A stretch of 64,000 bases of DNA from Pseudomonas fragi (GCF_025426255.1 NZ_CP104861.1:2232001-2296000); one strand, 5' to 3'; positions 18,106 to 27,221 are shown, counted from the first letter of the stretch. Program-made: numbers and translations. The notes: generated by a model not told the origin, from the sequence alone.

Positions 18106-19835
18106 TTAGGCGTGTCCTGATGTAGCTGCTGTTCGTACCAGAATTTGCGTCGCAACAATTCGCTGGGGTTGTCGGGAATCTGTCTGAGCCATTGTTCCAG
18201 CGCCTGGCGCTGTTCTTCGTCGGTCTGGTTGGCCGCTGGTGCCGGCGGGCGCGTGGGCGGTTCTTCACCTGGCTCGGCCTCGGCATTCGGGGCTGTTCCC
18301 GGTGCGGGCTGCTCGTTAGCAGGCGTCTCGGTGGTGGAGCTGCTGGCCGAGCTGTTGTCTTCATTCTGCGCCGTGGTGCTGGAGGCGCCCTGCGCGCTGG
18401 TGCTGAGCGGGGTTTCAGACTCGGCAGGTGCAGGAGGGGGCTCGGGTGTTTGCTCAGCCTGGGCCTGGGCTTGCTGTTGTTCAAGCAACTGCTCGACCAA
18501 GGCCTTGTTCTGTGCGGCGGCCTGCAACTCGGGTTGCAGCTCAAGCGCCTGTTCATAGGCATCGATGGCCGCGGCCAGCTCGCCATTCATGGCCAGTGCA
18601 TTGCCGCGATTATAGTGCGCGCTGGCGTTGTTGACCTCGGCAAAACGCAGCGCGGCACCGGCGTAGTCGCCCGCCTGATAGAGCGCCAGACCTTGCCAGA
18701 GCGGGTCGCTGAAGTGCTCGATGGCTTGCAGCGGCTGTTTTTGCTGCAGCAGGCGCATGCCTTGCTGGTCAGGGCGCAGCCACAGATCGGTAAAGCTCAT
18801 GGCATAGCCGGGTTGGGGCGCCAGTATCAACAGCAAGGGCAGGCAGAACAGCCAGCCGCGCCGCCCAGCGCAGGCAACCAGCAGCAACAGTGGCAGCAAC
18901 AGCCAGTAACCCTGGTCAGCCCAGGTATCCAGATGCAGGGTCTGGCCGTCATCGCGCAGGTGTTGAGGGCCGTCGAGCAGGCCCAGCCCGCGCAGGTCAT
19001 TGTCATCCAGACGTGCCTGGCGATAGCGCCCGTCCACATCCAGGGCAAATGAGCGCAGGCTTGGGCTGTCGAGGCGCGGCAGGAGGATGGCGCCCTGATC
19101 GTCCTTGAGGAACTGCCCGTTTTCGTCAACCACCGGCGCTCCCTCGCGGCTGCCAATCCCGAGTATCAGCAACTGTGGGGTGTGGCCATTCAGCGCCTGG
19201 CGAATGCCGTTACGCTCCTGTTCGCTGAGCGAAGATGTGATCAGCAGCAAACGACCCTGGCCCAGGGCGCCCTGATCGAGCAGGGCCAGGGCCTTGGTAA
19301 TCGCCAGGTCTGCGCGATGGCCCGGTTGCGGCATGATTGATGGCTTGAGGGCCTCAAGCAGGTTGCGGCTGGTGGCCAGATCATCGGACAGCGGCACCAG
19401 CGTATGGGCGCTACCGGCGTAGACGATCACCGCGGTTTGCGCATCGCTGCGGTTTTGCAGCAGGTCGTAGAGCTTGCGGCGCGCCTGCTCCAGCCGGTTG
19501 GGCGAGCTGTCGGTGGCGAGCATCTCGGGGGTCAGCTCAAGCATGACCACCAGCGGGTCGGCGGGTTTTTGTGTGGGCTGCTCAACCCGTTGCCAGCTGG
19601 GGCCGAGCAATGCCAGCACTGCCAGTAGCCAGCCGAGCCCGAGGGCAATCCACGGTAACTTGCTGTTGCGGCCATTGCCGCCGCTGAGCAGTACGCGATG
19701 GAAGGCGACCGGCAGGATCATCTGCCAGCGACCTGCGCGCTTTTCCCGGTGCCAGCGCTTCCATAGCAGCCAGCCGAGCAGCGGCAGGACCAGCAGCCAT
19801 TCGGGACGAAACCAGTGTGGCCAGAGTGCGCTCAT
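18102..19835 (-). CDS. BatB/BatC-like fusion: degenerate von Willebrand A domain plus TPR repeats
   Basis: The 577-residue protein has two N-terminal membrane helices, a VWA domain from about residue 90, further membrane helices near residue 310-340, then TPR repeats (HYNRGNALAMNGELAAAID) and a long Ala/Pro/Glu/Gln-rich low-complexity region. It joins the roles of BatB (VWA) and BatC (TPR). The metal-site motif DxSxS is replaced by ELTPE (MLELTPEMLATD) and the usual TDG is TSS (LLLITSSLSE), so the VWA probably does not bind metal in the usual way. Both ends overlap neighbours by 4 bases. Confidence 0.85.
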   Translation of the reverse strand: MSALWPHWFRPEWLLVLPLLGWLLWKRWHREKRAGRWQMILPVAFHRVLLSGGNGRNSKLPWIALGLGWLLAVLALLGPSWQRVEQPTQKPADPLVVMLELTPEMLATDSSPNRLEQARRKLYDLLQNRSDAQTAVIVYAGSAHTLVPLSDDLATSRNLLEALKPSIMPQPGHRADLAITKALALLDQGALGQGRLLLITSSLSEQERNGIRQALNGHTPQLLILGIGSREGAPVVDENGQFLKDDQGAILLPRLDSPSLRSFALDVDGRYRQARLDDNDLRGLGLLDGPQHLRDDGQTLHLDTWADQGYWLLLPLLLLVACAGRRGWLFCLPLLLILAPQPGYAMSFTDLWLRPDQQGMRLLQQKQPLQAIEHFSDPLWQGLALYQAGDYAGAALRFAEVNNASAHYNRGNALAMNGELAAAIDAYEQALELQPELQAAAQNKALVEQLLEQQQAQAQAEQTPEPPPAPAESETPLSTSAQGASSTTAQNEDNSSASSSTTETPANEQPAPGTAPNAEAEPGEEPPTRPPAPAANQTDEEQRQALEQWLRQIPDNPSELLRRKFWYEQQLHQDTPK

Positions 19836-20908
19836 CGGCGTCTACGCAGGCGCAGGCGTTTGAGCCGTGCGCGCCAGTCAGGGTGTTGCTGCAAAAAATG
19901 CTCCTTGCTCAGCCAGCGTTGCACGGGGTTGTTGGGCCACAGTTCGCGTATCACCAGCAGTACGCTTAGCAGCAGGGCAACGGCCAATGGCCAACTGTAA
20001 AGTGCATGCGCCGGGCGCGCCTGGGTCGGCTGCTGGGCCACGGGCTCAAGTTGGTCAAGGGTGTCCTTGATGGCCGAGAGTTCACCGCCATCGCGGGCAC
20101 GGAAATATTGGCCACCGGTTATTTTGGCGATTTCTTCGAGGGCCGGTTCATCAAGATCGACCCCTGGGTTGATGCTGAACATGCCCTTGCTGCTGCTTTC
20201 CTGCGGGTCGGCGCCAATCCCGATCGGATAGATTTTTATGCCTTCATCGCCAGCCAGACGTGCTGCCGTCAACGGGTCGATCTGGCCGCCGTTGTTGGCG
20301 CCGTCGGTGATCAAAATCAGCACCCGGCTCTGTGCCGGGCGTTGGCGCAAGCGCTTGAGCGCCAGGCCAATGGCGTCGCCGATGGCAGTGTTTTTACCGG
20401 CAATGCCGATCCGCGCTTCGTTGAGCCAGGTGTGAACGGTGTGGCGGTCGAAAGTCAGTGGCGCTTGCAGGTAAGCCTGGCTACCGAACAGGATCAGCCC
20501 GACGCGGTCGCCTTCACGGTTTTCCAGAAAGTCCCCGAGCAGGCTTTTGACCAGGTCGAGGCGGCTGACGTCTTCGCCCTGCCATTGCATATCCGGGTAG
20601 TCCATCGAGCCCGATACATCCACCGCCACCAGCAAATCACGGCCACTGGCGGCTATCGGCAGCGGCTCACCCAGCCACTGTGGGCGGGCGGCTGCCGTCA
20701 ACAGCAGTAGCCATAGCAGCACATAGGGAATTTGCTGGCGCCAGGAGGGCATGCTGGCTCGTGCCTTGCGTTGCACCAGTTGCTCGAGGTCGCCGAGAAA
20801 GCTGACCTGCAGCGCCGCTTCGCCGCTGTCGGCAGGCGGCAGCACCAGGCGCATCAGCCAGGGCAGAGGCAGCAGGGCGAAGAGCCACGGCCAGGCAAAT
20901 TCAAACAT
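19832..20908 (-). CDS. BatA-like von Willebrand A domain membrane protein
   Basis: The 358-residue protein has N-terminal membrane helices, a VWA domain with an intact MIDAS motif (AVDVSGSMDYPD) and a matching LILITDGANNGG, and a C-terminal membrane helix (ALYSWPLAVALLLSVLLVI). The start at 20908 (MFEFAWPWLFALL) overlaps the end of the DUF4381 gene by eight bases and begins at the first membrane helix; longer readings would lie inside that gene. It probably binds a partner through the metal site while facing the periplasm. Confidence 0.87.
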   Translation of the reverse strand: MFEFAWPWLFALLPLPWLMRLVLPPADSGEAALQVSFLGDLEQLVQRKARASMPSWRQQIPYVLLWLLLLTAAARPQWLGEPLPIAASGRDLLVAVDVSGSMDYPDMQWQGEDVSRLDLVKSLLGDFLENREGDRVGLILFGSQAYLQAPLTFDRHTVHTWLNEARIGIAGKNTAIGDAIGLALKRLRQRPAQSRVLILITDGANNGGQIDPLTAARLAGDEGIKIYPIGIGADPQESSSKGMFSINPGVDLDEPALEEIAKITGGQYFRARDGGELSAIKDTLDQLEPVAQQPTQARPAHALYSWPLAVALLLSVLLVIRELWPNNPVQRWLSKEHFLQQHPDWRARLKRLRLRRRR

Positions 20909-21395
20909 GTTTGCGAATCCAGGTTTCCACCGCCTGATTAAGCCCGGCGATGGCTTTGTCATCGAGCTTGCATTCGGGCTTGTAGGCACCTTCAACCAGC
21001 ACCATCCAGCGGGTCAACCCGGCTGCAGGGCAGCGGTTATCGAGGAAGGCCAGCCACTTGCGGCCATTGAGCGTATGGCTCTGGCTGTACGGGTAGTGGT
21101 TGCGGCACAGGCGTTTGAGCAGGCCGTTAAGCTGTTGCAGCCAGGCACCGGCGGGCGCGCCGTCGTAGGGCTTTTGAAAGCGTGCCAGTTCTTCGAGGGC
21201 CGCCAGGCGAACCGGGTCCAGTGGTTGCTCGGTGCGACCTGGCTGGCGTTTGGCGGGCAGGTAGCGGCGCAGCCACCACAGCCCCCAACCCAGCGCGGGC
21301 AGCACAATCAGCAGCACCCACCAGCCTGGTGCTGGCGGCCACAGGCCAATCGCCGGGGGCGTGATCAGGGGTTGCAGCTGTTCGAGTTCTTTCAT
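20901..21395 (-). CDS. DUF4381-domain membrane protein of the Bat operon
   Basis: The 164-residue protein has a single membrane helix near residue 25-45 (WWVLLIVLPALGWGLWWL) followed by a basic cytoplasmic domain with the conserved stretch HTLNGRKWLAFLD. DUF4381 genes occur between DUF58 and batA in gamma-proteobacterial Bat operons. Function unknown. It overlaps genes on both sides. Confidence 0.85.
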   Translation of the reverse strand: MKELEQLQPLITPPAIGLWPPAPGWWVLLIVLPALGWGLWWLRRYLPAKRQPGRTEQPLDPVRLAALEELARFQKPYDGAPAGAWLQQLNGLLKRLCRNHYPYSQSHTLNGRKWLAFLDNRCPAAGLTRWMVLVEGAYKPECKLDDKAIAGLNQAVETWIRKHV

Positions 21396-22336
21396 GAGGC
21401 TTTGCCGGGACGCTTGGCGTTCAGGTATTCGCGCAGTTGTTCGATCATTTCACTTTGGGTGCTCAGCGGCATAAGCAACACCCGTAGTTTTTGCGCCAGC
21501 AGTTCCCAGCGGGCGATCCGGGCTTCGGCCTGGGCGCGGTAGGCCTGACGCAAATCATAGTTGAGCGTATCGAGTTCCAGCTGGGCGCCGCGCTCGGCAA
21601 AGCGTAACAGCCCGGCAGCGGGGAGGGCGTGGTCCAGCGGGTCGGACAGCGGCAGGAGAATCAGGTCGCAGTGGCGCGACAGCAGGCTCAATTGCTGCTC
21701 GGCGGCGTCGGTGAGTGCGCGTTCATCGCAGATCACGATCACCAGGCTGCCGGGGCGCAGTACTTCACGGGCGCGGATCAGCGCCATGCCCAGGGCATCG
21801 CGGTCCGATTGCACCTCGGTGTGCAATGACTGATTGACCCGCACCAGCCGGTTAAGCAACTGCAGCAGGCTTTGCTTGCTGCGTCTGGGTTTGATTTCGT
21901 AGTGTTCGTGGTCGCCAAACACCAGCCCGCCGACGCGGTCGTTGTGCCCCAGTGCGGCCCAGCCAATCAGGCTGGCGGCCTGGGCGGCAAGCACTGATTT
22001 GAACATCAGCCCCGAGCCGAAAAACAGCCGTCGGCTTTGTTCTGCGAGGATGAAAATCGGCCGCTCGCGTTCCTCATGGAACATCTTGGTGTGCGGCTCC
22101 TGGGTGCGTGCCGTAACGCGCCAGTCGATGGTGCGTACATCGTCACCGGCCTGATAGACCCGTACCTGGTCGAAGTCGACTCCGCGCCCGCGCAATTTCG
22201 AGTGATGCAACCCCACCAGCGGGCTGCGCTGGCTGGGGGAGGAGAACAGTTGCACTTCGCGCACCCGATGGCGCATCTCGATCAGCTCGGCGAGGGTGAC
22301 GCGGATTCCGGGTTCGGCGGGCAGAGGGTTGTTCAT
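21392..22336 (-). CDS. DUF58-domain protein of the MoxR/Bat operon
   Basis: The 314-residue soluble protein has the DUF58 signature region (YQAGDDVRTIDWRVTART, then FHEERERPIFILAEQS), which is related to the VWA fold. It always travels with a MoxR ATPase and is thought to be its client or adaptor. Start ATG at 22336 lies 3 bases after the moxR stop. Confidence 0.9.
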   Translation of the reverse strand: MNNPLPAEPGIRVTLAELIEMRHRVREVQLFSSPSQRSPLVGLHHSKLRGRGVDFDQVRVYQAGDDVRTIDWRVTARTQEPHTKMFHEERERPIFILAEQSRRLFFGSGLMFKSVLAAQAASLIGWAALGHNDRVGGLVFGDHEHYEIKPRRSKQSLLQLLNRLVRVNQSLHTEVQSDRDALGMALIRAREVLRPGSLVIVICDERALTDAAEQQLSLLSRHCDLILLPLSDPLDHALPAAGLLRFAERGAQLELDTLNYDLRQAYRAQAEARIARWELLAQKLRVLLMPLSTQSEMIEQLREYLNAKRPGKAS

Positions 22337-22339
22337 CGG

Positions 22340-23299
22340 TCAGGCAACGGCAACGACGTCGAGGATGCGCTGCACCACGCGGTCCTGGTCGATACCGGCG
22401 GCTTCGGCTTCGAACGACAGGATGATGCGGTGACGCAACACGTCAAACAGCACGGCCTGGATGTCTTCGGGGCTGACGAAGTCGCGCCCGGCCAGCCAGG
22501 CGTGGGCCCGCGCGCAACGATCCAGCGCAATTGAGCCTCGAGGGCTGGCGCCGTAGGCGATCCAGTCGGCCATCTCGGGGTCGAACTTGCCTGGGGTACG
22601 GGTCGCCATCACCAGTTGCACCAGGTATTCCTCCACGGCATCGGCCATGTACAGCCCGAGGATTTCCTTGCGTGCGGCAAAAATCGCCTGCTGGCTGACC
22701 CTGCGCTCGGGCTTGGTTTCGCCGTTGAGGGCTTCGCCACGGGCCTGTTGCAGGATGCGCCGTTCGACGGCAGCGTCCGGGAAGCCGATTTTGACATGCA
22801 TCAGAAAGCGGTCGAGCTGGGCTTCGGGCAACGGGTAGGTGCCTTCCTGCTCGATGGGGTTTTGCGTGGCCATCACCAGAAACAGCGGTGATAGCTCGTA
22901 CGTGCTGCGCCCGACACTGACCTGGCGCTCGGCCATGGCTTCAAGCAAGGCGGATTGCACCTTGGCCGGGGCACGGTTGATTTCGTCCGCCAGCACCAGG
23001 TTGTGGAAGATTGGGCCTTGCTGAAACACGAAACTGCCGGTTTCGGGGCGATAGATCTCGGTACCGGTGATGTCGGCGGGCAGCAGATCGGGGGTGAACT
23101 GAATTCGATGGAACTGCGCTTCAATGCCTTCAGCCAGTTCTTTGATGGCCTTGGTCTTGGCCAGACCTGGTGCGCCTTCGACGAGCATATGGCCGTCAGC
23201 GAGCAACGCGATCAGCAAGCGGTCGATGAGTTTTTCCTGACCGAGGATCTGCGTTGAGAGAAAGGTTCGCAGCGCAAGCAGCGCTTCACGATGTTCCAT
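22340..23299 (-). CDS. MoxR-family AAA+ ATPase
   Basis: The 319-residue protein has Walker A EGAPGLAKTKAIKEL, Walker B/sensor regions VLADEINRAPAKVQSALLEA and ATQNPIEQEGTYPLPEAQLD, all typical MoxR motifs. MoxR ATPases act as chaperones, here probably for the VWA proteins encoded downstream. The start at 23299 (MEHREALLAL) is preferred because AGGA lies about nine bases before it. It is the first gene of the six-gene leftward operon down to the BatD-like gene. Confidence 0.92.
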   Translation of the reverse strand: MEHREALLALRTFLSTQILGQEKLIDRLLIALLADGHMLVEGAPGLAKTKAIKELAEGIEAQFHRIQFTPDLLPADITGTEIYRPETGSFVFQQGPIFHNLVLADEINRAPAKVQSALLEAMAERQVSVGRSTYELSPLFLVMATQNPIEQEGTYPLPEAQLDRFLMHVKIGFPDAAVERRILQQARGEALNGETKPERRVSQQAIFAARKEILGLYMADAVEEYLVQLVMATRTPGKFDPEMADWIAYGASPRGSIALDRCARAHAWLAGRDFVSPEDIQAVLFDVLRHRIILSFEAEAAGIDQDRVVQRILDVVAVA

Positions 23300-23493
23300 C
23301 GATGACTGTTCCTGAAAAGGACACCGGCGGCGCAAGAGTTACGCCGGGGCTGGGGGCGTTACTTTAATCCATTGAGGGTGCTGCGGACTAATGGCGGGGG
23401 GGCTTTTTATGGAAAAATCTGAAATGCGCAGGGTTGTTGAGAATGGTGCTCATCTGTATGGGGTTTGGGAGGTGTGAAAGCTGACGGGCATCC
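23300..23493. other. Intergenic region upstream of the moxR operon
   Basis: This stretch should contain the leftward moxR promoter. I see no clear -35/-10 pair, operator palindrome or terminator. A run of seven G (23395-23401) followed by CTTTTTATGG is the only notable composition. The rest of the gap to 23634 is filled by the inverted repeat. Confidence 0.4.
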
Positions 23494-23639
23494 CGTAGCA
23501 GCTGCCGAAGGAACGAGGCTGCGTTCGGCGACGCAGTCGTCGTAAAACCTGAGTACTCAATATCGCTGACACACCGAGGCGCCTGATTTGCGACGACTGC
23601 GTCGCCGAACGCAGCCTTCGTTCCTCGGCAGCTGCTACG
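23494..23639. repeat. Long imperfect inverted repeat (Pseudomonas intergenic repeat), copy 2
   Basis: Left arm from 23494 (CGTAGCAGCTGCCGAAGGAA) and right arm ending at 23639 are inverted copies, including a matched GCGTTCGGCGACGCAGTCGT block in the left arm and its complement near 23592-23612. It belongs to the same family as 7586-7732, sharing the arm tips and the TAAAACCTGAG stretch. Its right tip overlaps the 3' end of the LysR gene and supplies the stop codon. Confidence 0.85.
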
Positions 23640-24513
23640 CAGGCAGGTCCGCCTGAAAATGCTCCGTCAACAGCGCCGCAAAGGCATCTCGCGGCCCGTG
23701 CAGGCCGGTTTCGCTGTGCCAGAAAAACAGGTTGGGCATGGGCGCCAGTTCGGCAAAGCGATAGGTGGTCAGGTGCGCGGTCCCGCCAAAGCGCTGCAGG
23801 ATGCTCTCCGGCACCAGTGCCAGGCCTGCGCCTGCGCTGACGCAACCAATAATGCTGCCCCAGTTGGCGTAATCGACGCTGTTGATTTGCAGGCGGTGCT
23901 CCGCCACCCAGTTCTCCAGTGCCGCACGGTACGGGCAACCCACAGGCCACATGAACACGGTGTGTTGATGCACATCGCCCAGTTGTGCGAGCGGCTCAAG
24001 TTCGGGGCTGGCAATCAACACCAGTTGTTCGTGATACAGCGTTGTTTTGGACAGTTTGGGCAGGTTGATCTGGCCTGCGACCAGTACGCCGTCAAGGCGG
24101 TGGTGTTTTACGTCTTCAAGCAATTGCTGCGACTTGCCTGTCACCAGTTCCAGCGATACCTGCGGGTAGCGCTGATGAAATATCGCCAGTAAGGGTGGTA
24201 GTCGGGCCGTGGCGCAAGACTCGATAGCACCGATGCGCAGCTTGCCGGTGGGCACGGCGTGGGGCGTTACGGCGCGTTTGGCCTGATCGACCAAGGCCAG
24301 GATCTGTTCGCTGTAACCCAGAAACACCTGGCCCGCCGCACTGATGCACAGCCCCCGACCTGCGCGGGTAAACAGCGCAGTCCCCAACTCGCTTTCGAGC
24401 TGTTTGATACGGGTGGTGATGTTGGACGGCACGCAATGCAACTGCCGGGCGGCTAGTGCAATGCTGCCGCACTCTGCCACGGCCTTGACCATGCGCAACT
24501 GGCTGAGCTCCAT
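23635..24513 (-). CDS. LysR-family transcriptional regulator
   Basis: The 292-residue protein has the N-terminal winged helix-turn-helix (MELSQLRMVKAVAECGSIAL, LHCVPSNITTRIKQLESELG) and a periplasmic-binding-protein-like effector domain (RIGAIESCATARLPPLL). It diverges from the DMT transporter, which it probably regulates. Its stop codon TAG at 23637-23635 is part of the adjacent repeat element, so the last residues may differ from homologues without the repeat. Confidence 0.92.
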   Translation of the reverse strand: MELSQLRMVKAVAECGSIALAARQLHCVPSNITTRIKQLESELGTALFTRAGRGLCISAAGQVFLGYSEQILALVDQAKRAVTPHAVPTGKLRIGAIESCATARLPPLLAIFHQRYPQVSLELVTGKSQQLLEDVKHHRLDGVLVAGQINLPKLSKTTLYHEQLVLIASPELEPLAQLGDVHQHTVFMWPVGCPYRAALENWVAEHRLQINSVDYANWGSIIGCVSAGAGLALVPESILQRFGGTAHLTTYRFAELAPMPNLFFWHSETGLHGPRDAFAALLTEHFQADLPA

Positions 24514-24617
24514 TGTTCACTCCTGATGAATTCTGGGCTCTTTATATCTCACTTGTGGCCGCTTGCGAGCGCGATAAACACTGCTCGCTACTTCATTCGG
24601 GTGTACAGGTCGTCAAC

Positions 24618-25481
24618 GTGTCGTTTTCTCTCAAGCTTGTCGCGGCCATGGCCGCCGTTGTGCTGTGTTGGGCATATTCACCGATCGGCATTCATATTGG
24701 CCTGGAGAGCTATACACCGGGGCATCTGGCTTTGCTCCGGTTTCTGATTGCATCGGCCTTTATGGCTGTAATTGCGCTGTTTGCCGGGATTGGCCTGCCC
24801 CGGCTGCGTGATGTGCCATGGCTGATGTTGCTGGGTTTTTTTCCGGTGGTGTTGCATCACGTGGTGTTGAATATGGGCCAGCGCTGGGTCAGCCCGGGTG
24901 CTTCGAGTGTACTGGCGCAGACGGCGCCGTTGTTCAGCACACTAATTGCCGCCATTTTTCTCAAGGAATCGGTGAGCCGCTGGCGCTGGCTATGGGTGGC
25001 GGTGGGGCTGGTTGGTGTGGTGCTGGTGATCTGGGCGGACAAGGGTGTTGGTGAGTTTCGCCCTCAAGGGTTACTGCTGCTAGTGGCCGCGCTGTCGTGG
25101 AGCATCTACTTCGCCTTGCAAAAGCACTATGGCAATCGCTATAGCCCGCTGACCATCGTCTGTTACATGGTCTGGGCCGGGACGCTGATGTTGTGTGCCT
25201 ATTGGCCTGGGCTTGTAGATGAAGTGCGCAATGCTCCGGCTCGAGTCAATTGGGCGATATTGCTGCTAGGTCTGTTCCCCAGTGCCCTGGCGTATCTGTT
25301 GTGGGCCTATGTGCTGGCGCATACCGAGGTCAGCCGTTCGGTAGGGGTGATGTATCTGATCCCGCCGGTGGCCATGGTGATGGCGGCGGTTGTTCTGGGC
25401 AGCCCCGTCTCGGCCGGAGTGGTTGTGGGAGCTGCAATCGTGGTGGGTAGCGTGATTGTGATGAGTCGGCTCAAGGGCTAA
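24618..25481 (+). CDS. DMT-family (EamA) transporter
   Basis: The 287-residue integral membrane protein has about ten hydrophobic segments in two EamA repeats (first around GHLALLRFLIASAFMAVIAL, second near LFPSALAYLLWAYVLA). Such proteins usually export amino acids or other metabolites. I start at the GTG at 24618 (VSFSLKLVAAMAAV), which begins just before the first helix; AGGT lies nine bases upstream. Earlier in-frame codons would add an unconserved polar leader overlapping the LysR gene. The 3' end overlaps the convergent amidohydrolase gene by 4 bases. Confidence 0.85.
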   Translation: MSFSLKLVAAMAAVVLCWAYSPIGIHIGLESYTPGHLALLRFLIASAFMAVIALFAGIGLPRLRDVPWLMLLGFFPVVLHHVVLNMGQRWVSPGASSVLAQTAPLFSTLIAAIFLKESVSRWRWLWVAVGLVGVVLVIWADKGVGEFRPQGLLLLVAALSWSIYFALQKHYGNRYSPLTIVCYMVWAGTLMLCAYWPGLVDEVRNAPARVNWAILLLGLFPSALAYLLWAYVLAHTEVSRSVGVMYLIPPVAMVMAAVVLGSPVSAGVVVGAAIVVGSVIVMSRLKG

Positions 25482-26221
25482 AAGTAAAACGCTCTTGCGT
25501 TCTGCCACAGGGCCCTGCGCGCGCCGTCTTCACCCAGGGCATCAATCAACAGTGGGATGTCGTTGTCGGCAAAGGGGCGGGGAGCACGGGTTGACGGCAG
25601 GTCGGTGCCAAACATCAGGACGTTGGGGTTGGCGCTATGGATCTGTTGCAACACGTGCGGTACGGCAAAGTCGACCCGACCAAAGCCACAGGCCTTGACG
25701 CGTACGCCGTGCTCGGCCAAACGCAGCAGGCAGGGCAGGCCTTCATGGCTTAACCCCAGATGGTCGATGCTCAACGCAGGCAAGCGTCGCAGGCGGGTTT
25801 CTATGGCCTCCAGCTCGCGTGAATCGATATACAGCTCCGAGTGCCAGCCCACCTGCTCATATACGCGCCTGGCCAATGTTTCGAGTTGATCGAGTTGCTC
25901 TGAGCCACCGCGCTTGAGGTTAAAACGCAGGGCGCGTACGCCGTGCTGGTGCAGGGTTTGCAACTCGGCGTCGGTGACACTGGCAGGAAGTTGCGTGACC
26001 CCCACAAAGCCTGGCCCCAGCCGCTTCAAGGCAGCGATCAGGTAAGTCTGATCAAAGCCTTGAAATGAGCCGGAAACCACGGCGCCACCGACGATGCCCA
26101 GCGGTTCTGCCCGCGACAGGTAATCATCGACACTGAAAAAGTCGGGTAGATAGCCATTGTTGGGAATCAACGGGTAAGCGCTGTCGATGATATGGCAGTG
26201 GGCATCGAAGATCGGGGGCAT
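25478..26221 (-). CDS. Amidohydrolase-family TIM-barrel hydrolase
   Basis: The 247-residue protein has the amidohydrolase-2 hallmarks: FDAHCHI at residues 5-11 (HxH metal ligands), ALSIDHLGLSHEG in the middle and MFGTDLPSTRAPRPF with the metal-binding aspartate near the end. Relatives hydrolyse lactones or decarboxylate aromatic or dicarboxylic acids. Substrate cannot be deduced here. It stands alone, convergent with the DMT gene. Confidence 0.82.
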   Translation of the reverse strand: MPPIFDAHCHIIDSAYPLIPNNGYLPDFFSVDDYLSRAEPLGIVGGAVVSGSFQGFDQTYLIAALKRLGPGFVGVTQLPASVTDAELQTLHQHGVRALRFNLKRGGSEQLDQLETLARRVYEQVGWHSELYIDSRELEAIETRLRRLPALSIDHLGLSHEGLPCLLRLAEHGVRVKACGFGRVDFAVPHVLQQIHSANPNVLMFGTDLPSTRAPRPFADNDIPLLIDALGEDGARRALWQNARAFYF

Positions 26222-26260
26222 GGCGGTGCTACCTGTGAACTTCAGTGGAGGTGCATAACT

Positions 26261-26345
26261 GTGGGAGCGAGCTTGCTCGCGATGGTATTAGTGCAGTGTG
26301 CCAGATACACCGCTTCGCCTGCATCGCGAGCAAGCTCGCTCCCAC
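26261..26345. repeat. REPIN with about 24 bp arms and a 37 base spacer
   Basis: Inverted REP units (GTGGGAGCGAGCTTGCTCGC at 26261 and its complement ending at 26345) flank a variable spacer. Same family as the REPIN at 10852 but with a transition in the core (GCTTGC instead of CCTGC) and a longer spacer. Confidence 0.92.
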
Positions 26346-26369
26346 AATGGTCCCTGCAAGGCTCGAGAG

Positions 26370-26726
26370 TTAATTCAGCTCGCTGATATAGGTGCCGGTG
26401 CCTTTGAGGATGTTCTGCAAGGTCTCTTCGACTTCGGCCAGGTCTGCGGCCGCGGTGTTGTGAAGGATTTCCAGATGGTCGTCGCCCTTGAGCACGTCAG
26501 CATCGCCAGCGCTGATTTCAATCAGCAGGCGGGTCGGGCTCAAGGTGACTTTGATCCCGTCCAGTGTCGAGGGCTCGTCTTCAAGGGTGATTTCCAGCTC
26601 GTCTTCGTCCGGGTAACGGGTCATCAGGAACATTTCGCCCTGATCCGTGTGGCAGCACAGCATGGCCATGTTGTCTTCTTCGTCATCGCACGGGTTGGCG
26701 AGCAGGTGGTCGGTGGTCATTTGCAT
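26370..26726 (-). CDS. Small acidic conserved-type protein, function unknown
   Basis: The 118-residue, strongly acidic cytoplasmic protein (DDEEDNMAML, YPDEDELEITLEDEPS) has no membrane segment or recognised motif. AGGA six bases before the ATG at 26726 (MQMTTDHLL) decides the start over a longer reading from 26816. It lies upstream of and divergent from gdhB. I do not recognise a named family. Confidence 0.7.
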   Translation of the reverse strand: MQMTTDHLLANPCDDEEDNMAMLCCHTDQGEMFLMTRYPDEDELEITLEDEPSTLDGIKVTLSPTRLLIEISAGDADVLKGDDHLEILHNTAAADLAEVEETLQNILKGTGTYISELN

Positions 26727-27221
26727 GGGAAATTCCTGGCGCTCTGGGCGCGGGTAGGTCGAACAGAAGCCAATTTTGCCAGCCTGAACCGATTTGTGCT
26801 GGTTTGAATGGTGCAATGGGCTAAAAGCTCAGTCTTTTCTAATATGCGCTACAGAAACTACTGGGCTTTTATGAAGGTTTTTCGCGTGTGAATGCTAGGG
26901 TTGTTCAGTAACCGCGCTTGAGGTTGCGTGCCGATGACCGAATATGTCGCCGCACCGTAAGCAGGCTGTACGGCTCAATCGTTAAGCTGCGCGGTGATAG
27001 TTATCTCTAAAGGCACAGCCTGTTTATCCGGCAGTCGTTTTTGTAGATACCCATCCTGGAACGTGAATGTGACCCGCGGGTCACGGCCAGCTTCACCTCC
27101 CTGTCATGCTGTGTTTTGCAGGTGAATTGCCAAGTCCGGCCTTGCACAGTATTGGCAGCTCCCCACGCGGGAATAACACGCGACGCTTCTCTCAATAACA
27201 AGCCCAAGCGGAGTACCACAG
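26727..27221. promoter_or_regulatory. Long regulatory region upstream of gdhB with a 16 bp palindrome
   Basis: This 495 base gap contains a perfect palindrome GTGACCCGCGGGTCAC at 27069-27084 and, just downstream, inverted heptamers TTCACCT (27092-27098) and AGGTGAA (27120-27126). GGAG eight bases before the ATG at 27222 is the gdhB ribosome site. A long, structured leader or operator region fits a catabolic dehydrogenase; in P. aeruginosa gdhB is known to be under arginine/ArgR-linked control, but I see no confident ArgR box by eye. Confidence 0.5.
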
